DNA of 64,000 nucleotides from Lichenostomus cassidix (taxonomy: Eukaryota; Chordata; Aves; Passeriformes; Meliphagidae): positions 12,117,762 through 12,181,761 of the forward strand of contig CM039183.1 in the NCBI GenBank assembly GCA_008360975.2, in the 5' to 3' direction. Positions 24,335-35,665 of the stretch are shown here, piece by piece. The notes under the pieces are model-generated. The model made no database searches. It was not told the origin of the DNA and worked only from the letters and a program-made list of their open reading frames with translations. Every line of letters begins with the position of its first letter. Position 1 is the first letter of the stretch. The position numbers and the translations under genes are program-made.

Positions 24335-24340
24335 AATAAA
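24335..24340 (+). terminator. SMIM26: Poly(A) signal (AATAAA) of SMIM26
   Basis: A canonical hexamer lies 277 bp after the SMIM26 stop, and it is the first one downstream. Confidence 0.8.
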
Positions 24341-24810
24341 AGCTCACAAGAGATGAGTTACCAGTGTGGAAATGTTACTGTAAGCTAAAAAGTTACTGAA
24401 TTTTCTGTTCCAGACTCTTGTTTCTCTAGGGGTTTTCTTGATCCTTACTCATGCTGAGTCCCCTTGTAGGTTACTGTACCTCAGCTCTGTGGCCATAACT
24501 AAAGGCCATTCGGTAGGGTTTTCCCAAGTCCTTGTGAACATCTCCTCCTTTCCCAGCTCCTGGCCATCATTTTCTGTTGGCGTTTCCTCTGTTTTTGTCA
24601 CGGCTCAGCCTCGTTGCTGTAGGGCCTCCCTGCAGCCTCTGCTTCCTTTCTCTAGGACCTTCCCTGTTTCTCCTGGGGCTCTCCCTGCAGTCTTTTAGGA
24701 CACATCTTGCCCTGCCCCACGTGGGTCTCTAAGGTTGTCCATCTTGCCGTATGGAAAGCTGTCTCCAGCTCCTCTGCCCATACACCTCAGCTTCCACATC
24801 CTTCCAGCGT
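24341..24810. other. SMIM26-DTD1 intergenic sequence
   Basis: This is mixed-composition DNA rich in C/T on the + strand between 24530 and 24720. I see no gene or repeat family. The 86-codon open frame at 24438-24698 has no recognisable family. Confidence 0.6.
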
Positions 24811-25130
24811 CTCAAGGGGGCCTTCAGGGATGCTGGAGAGGGGCTCTTCATGAGGAACTGGGGTGATAGGACAAGGGGGAGTGGGTACAAATAAAAAGAG
24901 GGGAAATTTAGGTTGGATATTAGGAAGAAATTCTTGACTCTGAGAGTGGTGAGACACTGGAGGAGGTTGCCTGGGGAGGGTGTGGGTGCCCCAGCTGTGG
25001 AGGATTCAGCGCCAGGTTTTGGATCAGACTTTGAGCCGCCTGGCCTAGTGCAAAGTGTCCCTGCCCACAGCAGCGGGTTGGGATGAGGTGATAAGGTCCT
25101 TTCCAACCCACACCACCCTATGATTCTATG
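24811..25130 (+). mobile_element. CR1 LINE 3' end, sense
   Basis: A 5'-truncated CR1 copy with an intact 3' terminus. Landmarks in order are 'gctggagaggggctcttcat', 'ggtgataggacaaggggga', 'ttaggttggatattaggaag', 'ggttgcctggggagggtgtg', 'aggtcctttccaacccacac' and the end 'tatgattctatgg'. The ATTCTATG-type terminus identifies CR1 of birds and other sauropsids. It lies about 300 bp upstream of the DTD1 CpG island. Confidence 0.9.
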
Positions 25131-25399
25131 GCAGCTTTTATAACGCATGCATCTACAGATCCACCTTTCCATGTGGACTCCTCAGGTTCTTTCAGCCACT
25201 ACTTCCTTCTCCAGAGGGCTCCTCCCAGCCGCTAATTTTTACAGGCACCCGCTGTGTCCCTATAGCTGTTCCAATAGCGGATGCTGCTCAGCTTACCTAC
25301 ATATTCTCCTTTTCGTAGGCGCCCCCCCAAACTCTCCAGGCAATAAATCCCTTCAGAGGAAGAGAGCCGAACACCTGGGCACACCTGTCCCGTTCCCAT

Positions 25400-25850
25400 A
25401 GAATTCCCTGTGCGGCCGTGCCGGGGGCTGCGGCGGCACCTCCGGCCCGCCGGGGGGCGCTGCGCGCGGGCCGCGGGGGAGCGGCCGCCGTTGCCGGGCG
25501 CCGCTGCTGTCCCCGCTCGGCGCCGGCCGCGCTGCGCTGCGCTGCGCTGCGCCATGAAGGCGATCGTGCAGCGGGTGGCTCAGGCCAGCGTCACAGGTCA
25601 GTGCGCGGGGGCCGGGGGCGGCTGCGTGGGTGCGGGTGGGTGTGGGTGTGTGCGGGCGCTCCCCTCTCCTCGTCCCCCCGCGTGGGTTTGGCGAGAGTCC
25701 GCCGGCTTGCGGCTCCGCCGGGCCCCGGCCGCTGTCCCCAGGGGTGCGTGTGAGGGGTGTGCATGGAGGTGTGTGAGCAGCCCTGGCTGGCAGGCACGCT
25801 GCCATCGCCTCTTCCTGCAGGGCGCCTTTGTGTTGGCACCACAGTCGCAG
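25400..25850. promoter_or_regulatory. DTD1: CpG island, DTD1 promoter and first exon
   Basis: A dense CpG tract brackets the DTD1 ATG at 25554 and continues into intron 1. It has GC-box-like elements and no TATA box. The overlapping open frames here in every phase (up to 187 codons) are GC artefacts. The island runs into a CpG-rich CR1 copy at 25871. Confidence 0.7.
25529..25552. repeat. Pentanucleotide repeat (GCTGC)n abutting the DTD1 ATG
   Basis: Four consecutive GCTGC units, with a partial unit on either side, end 2 bp before the DTD1 start codon. The repeat is therefore in the 5'UTR at the initiation site. Confidence 0.9.
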
Positions 25851-28800
25851 TCATCCTGCGTCTCTCCCGTTCGCGGAATCACACAATATTCCAGTAGGAA
25901 GGGACTCGCGAGGATCATGGAGTCCAACTTAGCCCAGCACAGAACATCGCCAGGAGTCACACCCTGTGCCTGAGAGCGCTGTCCGAACGCTTCTCGGGCT
26001 GTCGCCGGCTCGGTGCTGTGACAGCACCTCGGTGGGGCTAGCCTGGTCGCTGCTGGGCATTGCCGGGCGTGTGGTGGCAGTGCCATCCCGGTATCCTTCT
26101 CCTGGGGCTTGAGTGCCTTGGCACTACAGTCCCTGTCACCTCAGTGACATCGCGGGCATGTTGGCAGTGCAGCCTGGCTCACCCTTTTGCACTGCTCGCG
26201 TGTGCCGGTGGAGCTATCCCAGCTGTCACCAGGCACTGCTCGCCGGGGTCTAGCCCCGGTGCCAATAGGAATGGTGTGTCCTGATGGAATGTCCCTGCTC
26301 GTGGTTTGGACCTTCTGTGCTCAAGGTGCTTAAAATCCCCAAGAAGTTTACCCGTGAGGCAGTGAGTGCCTGCTGTGGGAGTCCTGGGTGTGCAGCAGGG
26401 TGGCCTTCTGGTTATCAAACAGCTTCTGCTTGTGGTGCAGCGCTGGCAGAGTGTGTCTGTAAGGGCACAGCTTTTGTGCACAGCTGGGGCTGTGGGCACA
26501 GCTGGTCAGACCCTGTCAGCACTGGGGTTCTTACTCACTTATTTGTGCTTTTCTGGGGAGAATTGAAACAGTTGTTTCTGGCTGTTGAAGAGTTTGAGAT
26601 GTCACTCTCAAACAGTGCTGTACTTAGCTGATTGCTGAGCTGGAGGACTCATTCCCAGATTGACTGGAAGAATTTTCGGGAGGAGTTTTTTCCCCTGGTT
26701 TGCTTCTGCCCATTGGGAATAGTCCTGATCTGGCCACTAGTGCACAGACACAAGCTTTCAGCTTTCACTGGAGGCCTGATCTCCTTTTTCATTTTATGTT
26801 TGGAACTTTTTTTCCCAGTCACGAGCCTGGGTGGAGTTTTAACTGCTGGGTAACTTATCTCAGTTTAAGACTCACTACAGTCTTCTCAGGGTCAACCACG
26901 TTAAGATAATTTCATTAAATTAAGATAATTTACAACATTTTTTAGAAAAACACAACAGATCTGTGATAGTTCATGTTTTATTGTAAATGTCATTAAAAGG
27001 GGTTGTTTTCCCAGTTAGGAGGGTGAATTTGCAAGTTGTTAAAAGTAATGTTTCAAAGAATTCCGTGAGAACTCTATCAGGGAGTAATCACCTTTTCACA
27101 ACAAATGTAACATACGAAGGGAATGGTGGAGTAGAGAAATTGAGTGACATCAACCAGATGGATAATTTTTACGAGGATTGGAGAGGGTTTTACTGCCTCT
27201 GTGGTTCGCACAACGGATCCAATTGTAGTAAAAAAAATCTTTATACAGTGTTTTTAAATACTGGAGGACATAACGTGAGCTCATAAAGAAGCTGTGACAT
27301 TGGAAAGCTTTTGAAAGAATGCTTCTATGTGATCTTTCAAATCTACAAACTAAAGACAGAGAAACAGGGTTTAGAATGCTGTTTTCTTTAGTGTTTGGAC
27401 AGCTGAAACCGGTACTTACCTGCATTTAGCCTTGTTTTTCTTTTCCCCCTCTCCTCTCCCCAGTGGGTGGTGAACAAATCAGTTCAATAGGACGAGGCCT
27501 CTGTGTGCTGCTGGGCATTTCTTTGGAAGATACACAAAGAGAGCTGGAGCACATGTAAGTCACTCACTTCCTTTTGCCTTGTACTCTCTTGTACTCTTTT
27601 ATTTGTGCATTGCTGGTACTGAACCAGTGACACCTGTACAGTAGCCAAACAAGTGGGCTGTTCCTGTTGGACAGTTCAGGTTTGCTTGTTCTTCTTCAGA
27701 TTTTACCTTCAATACAGGTTTCTTAGAGTTTTCTTTTAATGTTCCATTGAGAAAAATCTCCATTCCATATGTGTTTTTTATCAAGAGCAGACTCAAAAAG
27801 GAGCAGTCAACATGTTGGGTATCTCAGGTCTCCCTTTTCTAAAGATGTGTGTCCTTTTAACTGCATGAATTTGCCCAGAAGAAATCCATCCTTCAAGGAT
27901 GGGATTTAACAGAAAGCTCAAACCCTCCTTTTAGCTTGCACATGAGTTTTGTTCTTCCAAAAGGCGGAATTTTGGCAGCCTGGAGGACTGTCTCTGGCCA
28001 TCTGTTCCATGGCCACAGAATAGTGGGATTCAGCCAGCAAGTACAAGCAAGAGAGGGTTCTCCAGGGGCTTCTTCTGTCTCCTTTGGACTGATAATTTTT
28101 CTAGGGCTGACCTCAATCCTTACAAAGGCAAAGAAGAAACAGGTAATGGAGCTGACTGTTGCCAAGAAGAAGGGATTTTTATTCTGATGTGCTCCATTGG
28201 TTTGCCTTACTGTTTGCCTCCTTCAGTGTGTGACATTTGCTCTGCCATCACTTCCTATCCCTGCCTTGGTGGCTGTAGAAGGTGCTTCTGGATTTGCAGA
28301 CAGGAGATGTGCAGTGACTGTGCTCTCAACACCAGGGTGTTGGGATGGCTGACACATGGAGGGCAGGAAGCCAGCATCTGGGCAAAAGGAGTGAGAGAAA
28401 TCAGCTTAACAAGGCTTTTCGGGTCCTATTAAAGGAAACTTTAGTAATCCTGTAAATGAAACAACGAACATCTCTATGATTTGGACAGAGCTGTGATGAT
28501 GATTTAAGCCTTCTGCTGGGGCCTTCCAGTGGATGCTTTCAACAATCCACTTCGTTCAGGAGTTGATTTTGTTTGCTGTTGACACACACAAATTGGCAAG
28601 GATGTTCTTGTGACTGTGATGGCAAAGCCCTGAAGCTAGACCATAGCAAAGTCTCAGCTTTGTTTTACACTGACTGTGTCACCTCTGGTGGAGTATAAAA
28701 TGCCTGGCTGATGACTGCAGCTGAAATGCTTTGCACTTGATATGGCCCCTTGATGCTGCAGGTGTAGTGAAGCCAGAAGAAGAAACGAAAAACAGAAGAG

Positions 28801-31800
28801 TGGCTTGCATACAGTCCTGTTATCAATTAGAGTCCTGACATGGACTGGGTTGCAGCTGCCTGCTGCTTTTCAGGATCCACTTGTCAGGTCCTCTTGTTGT
28901 CTTGAGCCAGACAGTTCTGTCCCCCACCTCTACAAAACCGTCCCAAAATTCAAACCACTTTCTGCCGCCTGCAGTTCTGCCCTGTTCCTTGTATTCCTTC
29001 TTCTCATCCTGATGAAAAAATGTTGTCGTCACCTGGCTTCTGGGACCTGGTTTGGGAATAGTGCTAGGAAGTGACAAAGCAGGAGGAGTATATGTGAATC
29101 ATGACTGGAAACAAAAAAACCACAGTTTTAAACACAGTTCAGGATGATCTCATTTCCTACTGAGTGTGATTTCCTGGTGTGGTGGGAGGATTAAACTTCC
29201 CAAAGCTGTTCACATGTTAAATAATGTTATGACACATAAAATGAGATAGTAAAGAGTGAGCTTTCTTACTTCCTGTGCCATCTTTATGTCACTGTGTACC
29301 ATGCAGTTATTCTGTCCTGATACCAGACTCTGTAAAATGATGGTGTGGATTAATGATCTGACACTGTTGTGTAGCTGTATAAGGGCTGTCTTGGTAATGG
29401 CTCTGCTTAATGTGATGAGATTCCCATGGCTGGGAATGAAGGTGCAAAGGGATATCATGTTATGTGGAGTCAGACTATGCATCTGTTATCTCATTCTGTG
29501 TAGTACCTGTTGATCCTACATGGGACAATTTAGGAACTGTGTTTTCCTCCTCCTAGGGTTCGAAAGATCTTGAACTTGCGAGTCTTCGAAGATGAAAGTG
29601 GGAAGCACTGGTCCAAAAGCGTGATGGATAAACAGTATGAAGTGTTGTGTGTGAGCCAATTTACTCTCCAGTGCATCCTGAAAGGAAACAAGCCTGACTA
29701 TCACATGGCAATGCCCACGGAGCAGGCGGAATCTTTTTATAACAACTTCCTAGAGCAGCTAAGAAAAGCCTACAAACCAGAGCTTATTAAAGGTGAGGGC
29801 AGAAGGTGGGTCAGGTGCTTGATGTGACCAGTGGACATTTCTTGTGTGTGTTCTTTCCTGTTTGTTGCTTGCTTTATTCTGTGATTTTCTGTAGCTGAGG
29901 GGTTGTTATGATATTTTTTCTAGAGCCTGTCAGGGTGATCAATCTTCCCCTACCCCAGCCATTTCCTGACCTTCCTCTGGATGACATGTAGATGTTTTTG
30001 TATTCCTTTTGGCTGCACAACATGAGCAGCCCAGAGAGGCTGCAGCCATGAGAACAAGCTCTGGGGTCAGGCTCCCTCAAAGGCTGGATGTTTTGTGCTG
30101 TGTAGTTTGATTAACCCAAGATAAGTAATTTTTTCTGAGATATGTGTTTAGTCAGGCTCGAAGGTGTCACCAGTGTATGATGGACAGCACAGTTCCATCT
30201 GTCACTTCCACATCCTGTTAAATGGAATTGTGACAGTGGGAGGTGTAATGTGCTGCTTGAGAACAGCTTTTGATTTAGACTCCCTTTCCTCAGTTCTATG
30301 TCATGTATGGAAGAGTTTTCTCTTTATCAGAGGATGCCTGGCTTCCCTGTGCATTTGTGCTCTGTCCACACTCAGTCTCTTCTGTTTGATTTTCTGGGTG
30401 CTTTCTGTCCATTGTCATATTCAGATTTAACTTTTTGCTACACTTGACAGAAGACAAGTTTCTAGAAAAGGCTATTTTTTAATGGTGGCTGTTAATAGAT
30501 AATGGTTGGCCTTACTTTCCTTATGAAGAAAAAAATAGCTGAAGTCAGAAAACTGATAGCTGGGGAAAGATTTAGAGGCTAATTTTCATATTGACTCTAG
30601 GTTGGGGTAGTTATCCCAATGCTTTCCAAGGAGGCACAGTGAAATGCACACAAAAAATGTCCATTTTTTTCAAGCTTTTCTAGCTTGACATGTTCTTCCC
30701 ATCAACATTTGTTCCTGATAAGGAATGCATTTCTGATACCCCTTCAATCAGTTTATGTTTTGACAGCAGCTTTTTGAATCCCTCCGCTCAGTGTATTGCA
30801 GTTGTATACCTGAAATGAATATTAAGTGCCCATATTTTGGCACTTTTTTTGCCAGTGCTTTCTGCAAAAAGAGCTTTCACTTCAGCATTTTTTTTCCCAT
30901 CCTAAAAACACAGACTTGGAAACCCAAGGGTGCTATCGTGTCAGATAACACATGCATTTAAAACTGCTGGTAGCACTGGAACTACCTGTCAATTTGTATT
31001 TTTGCTTTCTTGTTAAACTGTGCCAATTAAGGTGTGTTGCACCCAAGTCTGTTAAGATTCTCTTGGGTCAGAGTTGGTGCTGTGCCAGTTGCTTTGTCAG
31101 TGTTTTTTGCTTGTTTGCTGTCTGGAAACTCTGTATTCATACACATTTCCCCTACGTTTCTAGGCATACACACAACAACTGTAGTTATTGGGAGATTAGA
31201 GTTTGATTCTCTGGATTGCTGTAGGTGCCCTTCCCTTTGATCTTACAAATTGCTTAATGTATTTGAGAGGAGTAATTTAATCACTGAAAGTGGAATTTGT
31301 GTAGCTGAGGCAAAGATAGATCAATAAATGTCTTGTCATTCTCCTAAGAGCCTTATGTTTTCTGGTTCCTTGTGTAGTATTGTATAGTGTTCCTTTTTCA
31401 GTAGAGAGTTTGTCTAATATCCAATTATTAGCTAATATCCAAATATTAGGCCTACCAAGGCTTCTTCTTGTGTGCCAAGGCCTTTGCTCTCTGTCTTGAA
31501 TGTGGATTTAGTCCTCTGAGGCAGTAAAGATTAAAATGAGTGTGAAATGTCTTACTCCCTTAGTAGTAATATCTAAGTAAATATGTGAGGATTGTTCCAC
31601 AAGGAGGAGTTTAATTCAGATTAAAGTTCGGTACAAGTTGAAAGCAGAATTGTTCTCCCTGATTAATTCCCTTTGTGAGTGTTGTCACTTCAGAATAAAT
31701 GCTCTTATCTGGAGCAAGAGTATTCACACGGGGTTAATTAAGAATAACTTTCCAAGCAGACAAGCTTAGAAGTAACTCCTGAATATAAAAAGTGTGAAGT

Positions 31801-34800
31801 TTCTAGGTCATAAGGCTTGAAATATGTACAAAAATATTCTGGAAGGAAATGATACCTCTTTTTCAAGTCTTTATGCCTCAGATGTGGCTTCTCTGACTCA
31901 CCTCAGATAGAGATCTTCCTTACATCTGCGGAAGGCATGCTGCTGGATTTTTAGAGACAAAGAATTTGGAGAGATGGGTGTCCAGCAGCATAAACTTGTC
32001 ACTTTAGTGATACTTCTAGGATCCTGTTTTATTGCAGAAGATGTTGCAAGATGAATTGATCAGTCAAGAAGTCTTAAAGTGGGGAAATATTTACTACATT
32101 GAAGAGCAGTAACTGGAAGTTGAAGTGTGAGGAGAATGGGAGGGAGCTGTTACAGAAGGATATTTCCTTGACAGTAATTCTGGTGCCAAAACTAGATAGA
32201 AAGTGCTTGTGAAATGGGATGTTTGAATGTTCAGGTGAAGGTGGGGGCTTATTTGACCACCTCATCAGCCTCTGTAAAAAGGGGCTTGTGAAGTTTACTT
32301 TATTTTAGGTCCGTACACATGCATGGAAAATGGAAAATGCCATCCTTTTTTGTGACTAAAGTACAGCAGAGGGATGAAACAATATGCAGAGAGCAATTTG
32401 AAAAGCTGTGCTCCTACTACCAAAGAAAATATTCTTTGTTTATTAAAGAAAGATGCATTAATTTTGACTGGGTTTTGTGGTCACAGGGTATAGGTTACAT
32501 CTACAACCTAGGTTACAAGCAGGAGTGTAGAAATGGCTGTAGCAGATTGGGACTGAGCTGCACACCAGTGTCCCCTGCTGTAGGGTATTCAATGTCAAAT
32601 GCTTCAGACTAGGCTCCAGGTCTTCTTAATCTTTTGCCTATATATAAAGTTTCTTCAAAACATCAACTGGTTTGGACTGGATCCCTAGGCTTACCTGTTG
32701 TTACATCCTTTAAAATTTCATCTCCTTCCTGTGAGAACTATCCTACCTATCCTGAACTGTGGACACACCTGATTACCTGTAGACTTGGTTTGTTTTGTGC
32801 ATATTTCTGTACTTAGCTGTGTATTTGTCCTCTCTTAATGTCAAACTACATAGCTGGCTGAACATACACTGTGTTTTTTCTTAGTAACTCTCTGCATCTC
32901 ATTAATTTGCTGCCATTCTGTGTATTTTTTATTTCTTTTTGGTAGCACACTTGGTAAAAACTTTTGTATGTATTAACCTTCCAAGGGCCCTCAGCACTTG
33001 TTGTCTCTTCCCTTTTCAGATGGCAAATTTGGTGCCTACATGCAGGTACACATCCAGAACGATGGTCCTGTAACAATAGAACTGGAGTCCCCAGCAGCCA
33101 CTGTTGATCCTAAACAAGTAAGTGACCCGTAAGGTCTGTCTTGGAAATGATGTGTATCCTCTGCAAACTTGTAGCATGCCTGTTGCCATGCAGTATAGCT
33201 TCCCTTAGGCACAAGGACCTTGTCCTTCAGTTCCCTGGCCTGTTGATGGTTGCCTGCTGTCCTGGGGTTGTGTGTGTGTAATGCAAAACAGCTTTTTGTG
33301 GTTTATTCCTCCTCCTCATTAAAGCTGTTGTTTAATCATGACTCATTAACGATGTTTTTAATGTGTCTGGACCATGTCCCCTGCCTGTCTTTAGTGAAGT
33401 TTCTTGCCATTGTAGGAGCTTTTGCATGTGGGTGAGTGGATGGAAGTAGAGAGGTGCTTCTCTGTCAGAAACTAGGGAACAGCACATTTCAGTCTCAAAG
33501 TTAAGTCTGGAGTGGAGAGGAGACTTAGCTCTGCTGAGGAACAGCACAAGCTGTGCTGAATACCAAATGCAGTGATGAGGCTTCCTCATCCACTAAACAC
33601 AACAGTGGCCAACTTTTCCAGGCTGAAAGAAAAAGGGGAAGGATTTTTTGTTACCAGCTATGCTTCAGTAAGGCCACACCAACCTTATTTGTATAATGAT
33701 TCACTTAACCTTGTTCACATTGTTACTGCAGTTTATAAGAAGGGCATGAGGGAAGAACCAGGAAACTATATGCCAGTTAATCTAACCCCAGTGCCTGGAA
33801 AAATTATGGAGAACATACTGGATGCTATTGAAATGCTGATTTGATTTTACTGGTTTGATATTCTTCTACAATAAGGTCACCTGCCAAGTGAATGAAGGGA
33901 AGGTCGTGGATTTAGTTTTTCTGGATTCTAGTACAGTTTTTGATACTGTGCCTTGTAGCATCCTTCTCAACAAGCCCTCCAGCTATGAAATGAGCAGATA
34001 CACAGTGCCCTCTGTTTCTTAAATAGCTTGGGTATCTTGGTTTGATGTCAGTTCCATTTTACCTTCACATTCTGTTCTGTGTTCTTGTGTGATGTTTCAG
34101 CCCCGGAAAGAATTACTTCTGTTTCGGCTCTTTCTTTCTGTACCTTCACAGTTTTAGCCCAAAGAGTTCTCAAGCCAAACCATATGTAATTAGCAGTAGC
34201 AGCAGCTCTGTTTTTGAAATGGGAACTACTGCCCTGTGTGTAGGTGTAAAGTAACCAAGGAATCACTAAAATGTGCAGGATCTGCAAGGTTTCATTTCTT
34301 TCTTGGGGAATATTGACTTGTTTAAGGATTTTGCCTTCACAGTTCAAGGCTGCCTACTTTACCCATCTGACACCTTCTTGGTGGCCACAACATGGGCTGA
34401 AGGCAGGGAAGTATGCTGGTTTTTAAACTTTCTCTGGCATTGTGAGGCCCCAAAACTCACTTGACAAGCCTCTTAAAAGGGCTATGGGTTTTTCGTGTTC
34501 CCTGTGTTAGACACAAGGGAGAAATACCAACTGGATATTCTCAAGAGGTCAGAACAACAAAAATTTTACTGGTAACCTTCAGAAAATGAGAGAGCTTTGG
34601 CAAAAGTTTAGAGCAACATCCAGTCAACATAAAACATTTCACAAAGCATTAACTTAACTCACTCAACTTAGCAGACTCCAAGCCCATCTGATTTTAAGTT
34701 ACATACAACTCTCAGAAGAGAGAATTAGCAGAAGAAAGAGACAGAAAAGTTACAGAAAAAAATGAGTATAACTCCCACTCCTGGTTCCAGCACTTTTCAG

Positions 34801-35665
34801 CTGATAGAAATTCCAAGAGGAGGTAGGGTCAAGAAATCCATCATACAAAGTGTGATCCGGAAGAGCCAATTTAAATTGTCATTCTCTTTCCTCTTCCCTG
34901 TCCATTGCATCCTGTTTTGCTGTCAAAAATCTGTTGATTTGCTTGTGGAATGGGAACTAAGGCTTAGGGATGGTGTGGTTTTTATGCTCTTGCTTTCTGC
35001 ATTAGCCAGAAGAGATAGCTGAACCATCCTGCAGTGTTCAATGTGATCTTAGCAGGAAGAGATTAGACAAATAATTGCTGATGAATAGCTCTGTTATGTC
35101 ATTGGATGTGACAGTGAAATACCTCATTTTGTCTGAGCAATTGTCTGTATTTGTAATTGGTAATCTGAACTTTATGAGTAATTTGCAATGTAATTAGTAA
35201 AAGTACATTTGGATTAGTCAATCCAAATGTGGTTTTTATGTTCCTTTTGCTAGAGGGATATAATAAATCACTTCTCTTTTATAATCCAGGGTGATTGTGT
35301 TAGCTTATGGTGATAATTCACTGTCTTCTCTAAATTTTTGAAAATCTAAGCCTTTAGCTTTTTTTTGTCTTTTTTGTTTTGCTGATACATGTATTGTTGT
35401 GAATCTAAGGTGCAAGTTTTATACAAAAGTTCACATTTACTGTTTCTTAGAAACAGACTTTTGAAATTGTTTTATTCCATGAAGTGTTTTTTCCTTACTT
35501 TGTGAATAGCTGACAAAACTTGAAAAACAGCAACAAAGAAAAGAGAAGACCAGAACCAAGGTGCCCTCTGAGTCAAGCAGAGAAAGAAATGCCCCCCGTA
35601 ACAAGGATGACCCCAGTGCCAGCAGTGGAGCAGAAGGAGATGTGTCCTCAGAAAGAGAGCCTTAG
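25554..35665 (+). CDS. DTD1: D-aminoacyl-tRNA deacylase 1, 5 coding exons
   Basis: Exons: 25554-25596, 27464-27554, 29557-29792, 33020-33117 and 35510-35665 (stop TAG). They total 207 residues (human 209), with consistent phases and GT-AG introns. The enzyme hydrolyses D-aminoacyl-tRNA (and glycine mischarged on tRNA-Ala) and acts as a cytosolic homodimer. Both family signatures are present: SQFTLQ at about residues 78-83, and NDGPVT at about 137-142 carrying the Gly-cisPro pair that reaches into the partner's active site. The vertebrate-specific basic and serine-rich tail is encoded by exon 5 (LTKLEKQQQRKEK to SSEREP). In mammals the protein is also known as DUE-B. The ATG follows a CpG island and gives MKAIVQRVAQASVT. 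After the stop I find no AATAAA until 37351, so either the 3'UTR is long or terminal-exon usage is more complex. Confidence 0.97.
25871..26055 (-). mobile_element. CR1 LINE fragment, antisense, in DTD1 intron 1
   Basis: The + strand carries the reverse complement of a CR1-type 3' end: 'ggaatcacacaatattccag', 'gatcatggagtccaactt', 'ggagtcacaccctgtgcctg' and 'gctcggtgctgtgacagcac'. The copy keeps an unusual number of CpGs for an old element, probably because it is embedded in the DTD1 CpG island. Confidence 0.7.
26056..27463 (+). other. DTD1: DTD1 intron 1, distal part
   Basis: GC content falls from CpG-rich to AT-rich between 26.1 and 26.9 kb. I find no additional exon, RNA gene or recognisable repeat before the acceptor at 27463. 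Confidence 0.6.
31414..31449. repeat. Tandem pair of 18-bp near-palindromes
   Basis: CTAATATCCAATTATTAG at 31414-31431 is followed directly by CTAATATCCAAATATTAG at 31432-31449, with one difference. Each copy is itself close to self-complementary. The pair is in DTD1 intron 3. Confidence 0.85.
33710..34000 (+). mobile_element. CR1 LINE ORF2 (reverse transcriptase) relic
   Basis: Translation of the + strand gives KKGMREEPGNYMPVNL then PGKIMENIL. After a frame change it gives EGKVVDLVFLDSS then FDTVPCSILL. These match the order of conserved CR1 reverse transcriptase motifs (KKG..DPGNYRPVSLT, PGK.MEQIL, DVVYLDFSKAFDTV.H.ILL). The copy has frameshifts and a stop and is inactive. It lies in DTD1 intron 4, sense to the gene. 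Confidence 0.85.
34485..34870. mobile_element. Possible old LTR or other interspersed repeat
   Basis: The block is unusually A-rich and purine-biased on the + strand and differs from the flanking intron. Its general look recalls passerine LTR sequence, but I cannot name a family or define terminal TG/CA ends or a target duplication. The call is weak. Unique AT-rich intron sequence is the alternative. Confidence 0.2.
35205..35230. repeat. Perfect 11-bp inverted repeat with 4-nt loop
   Basis: ACATTTGGATT at 35205-35215 and its exact reverse complement at 35220-35230 flank AGTC. The repeat is in DTD1 intron 4, about 280 bp before exon 5. Confidence 0.9.

Noticed and set aside
25410..26086. 187-codon + and 162-codon - open frames over the DTD1 promoter
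   Set aside because: They overlap DTD1 exon 1 and a CR1 fragment and arise from CpG-rich composition. The DTD1 frame explains the coding signal.
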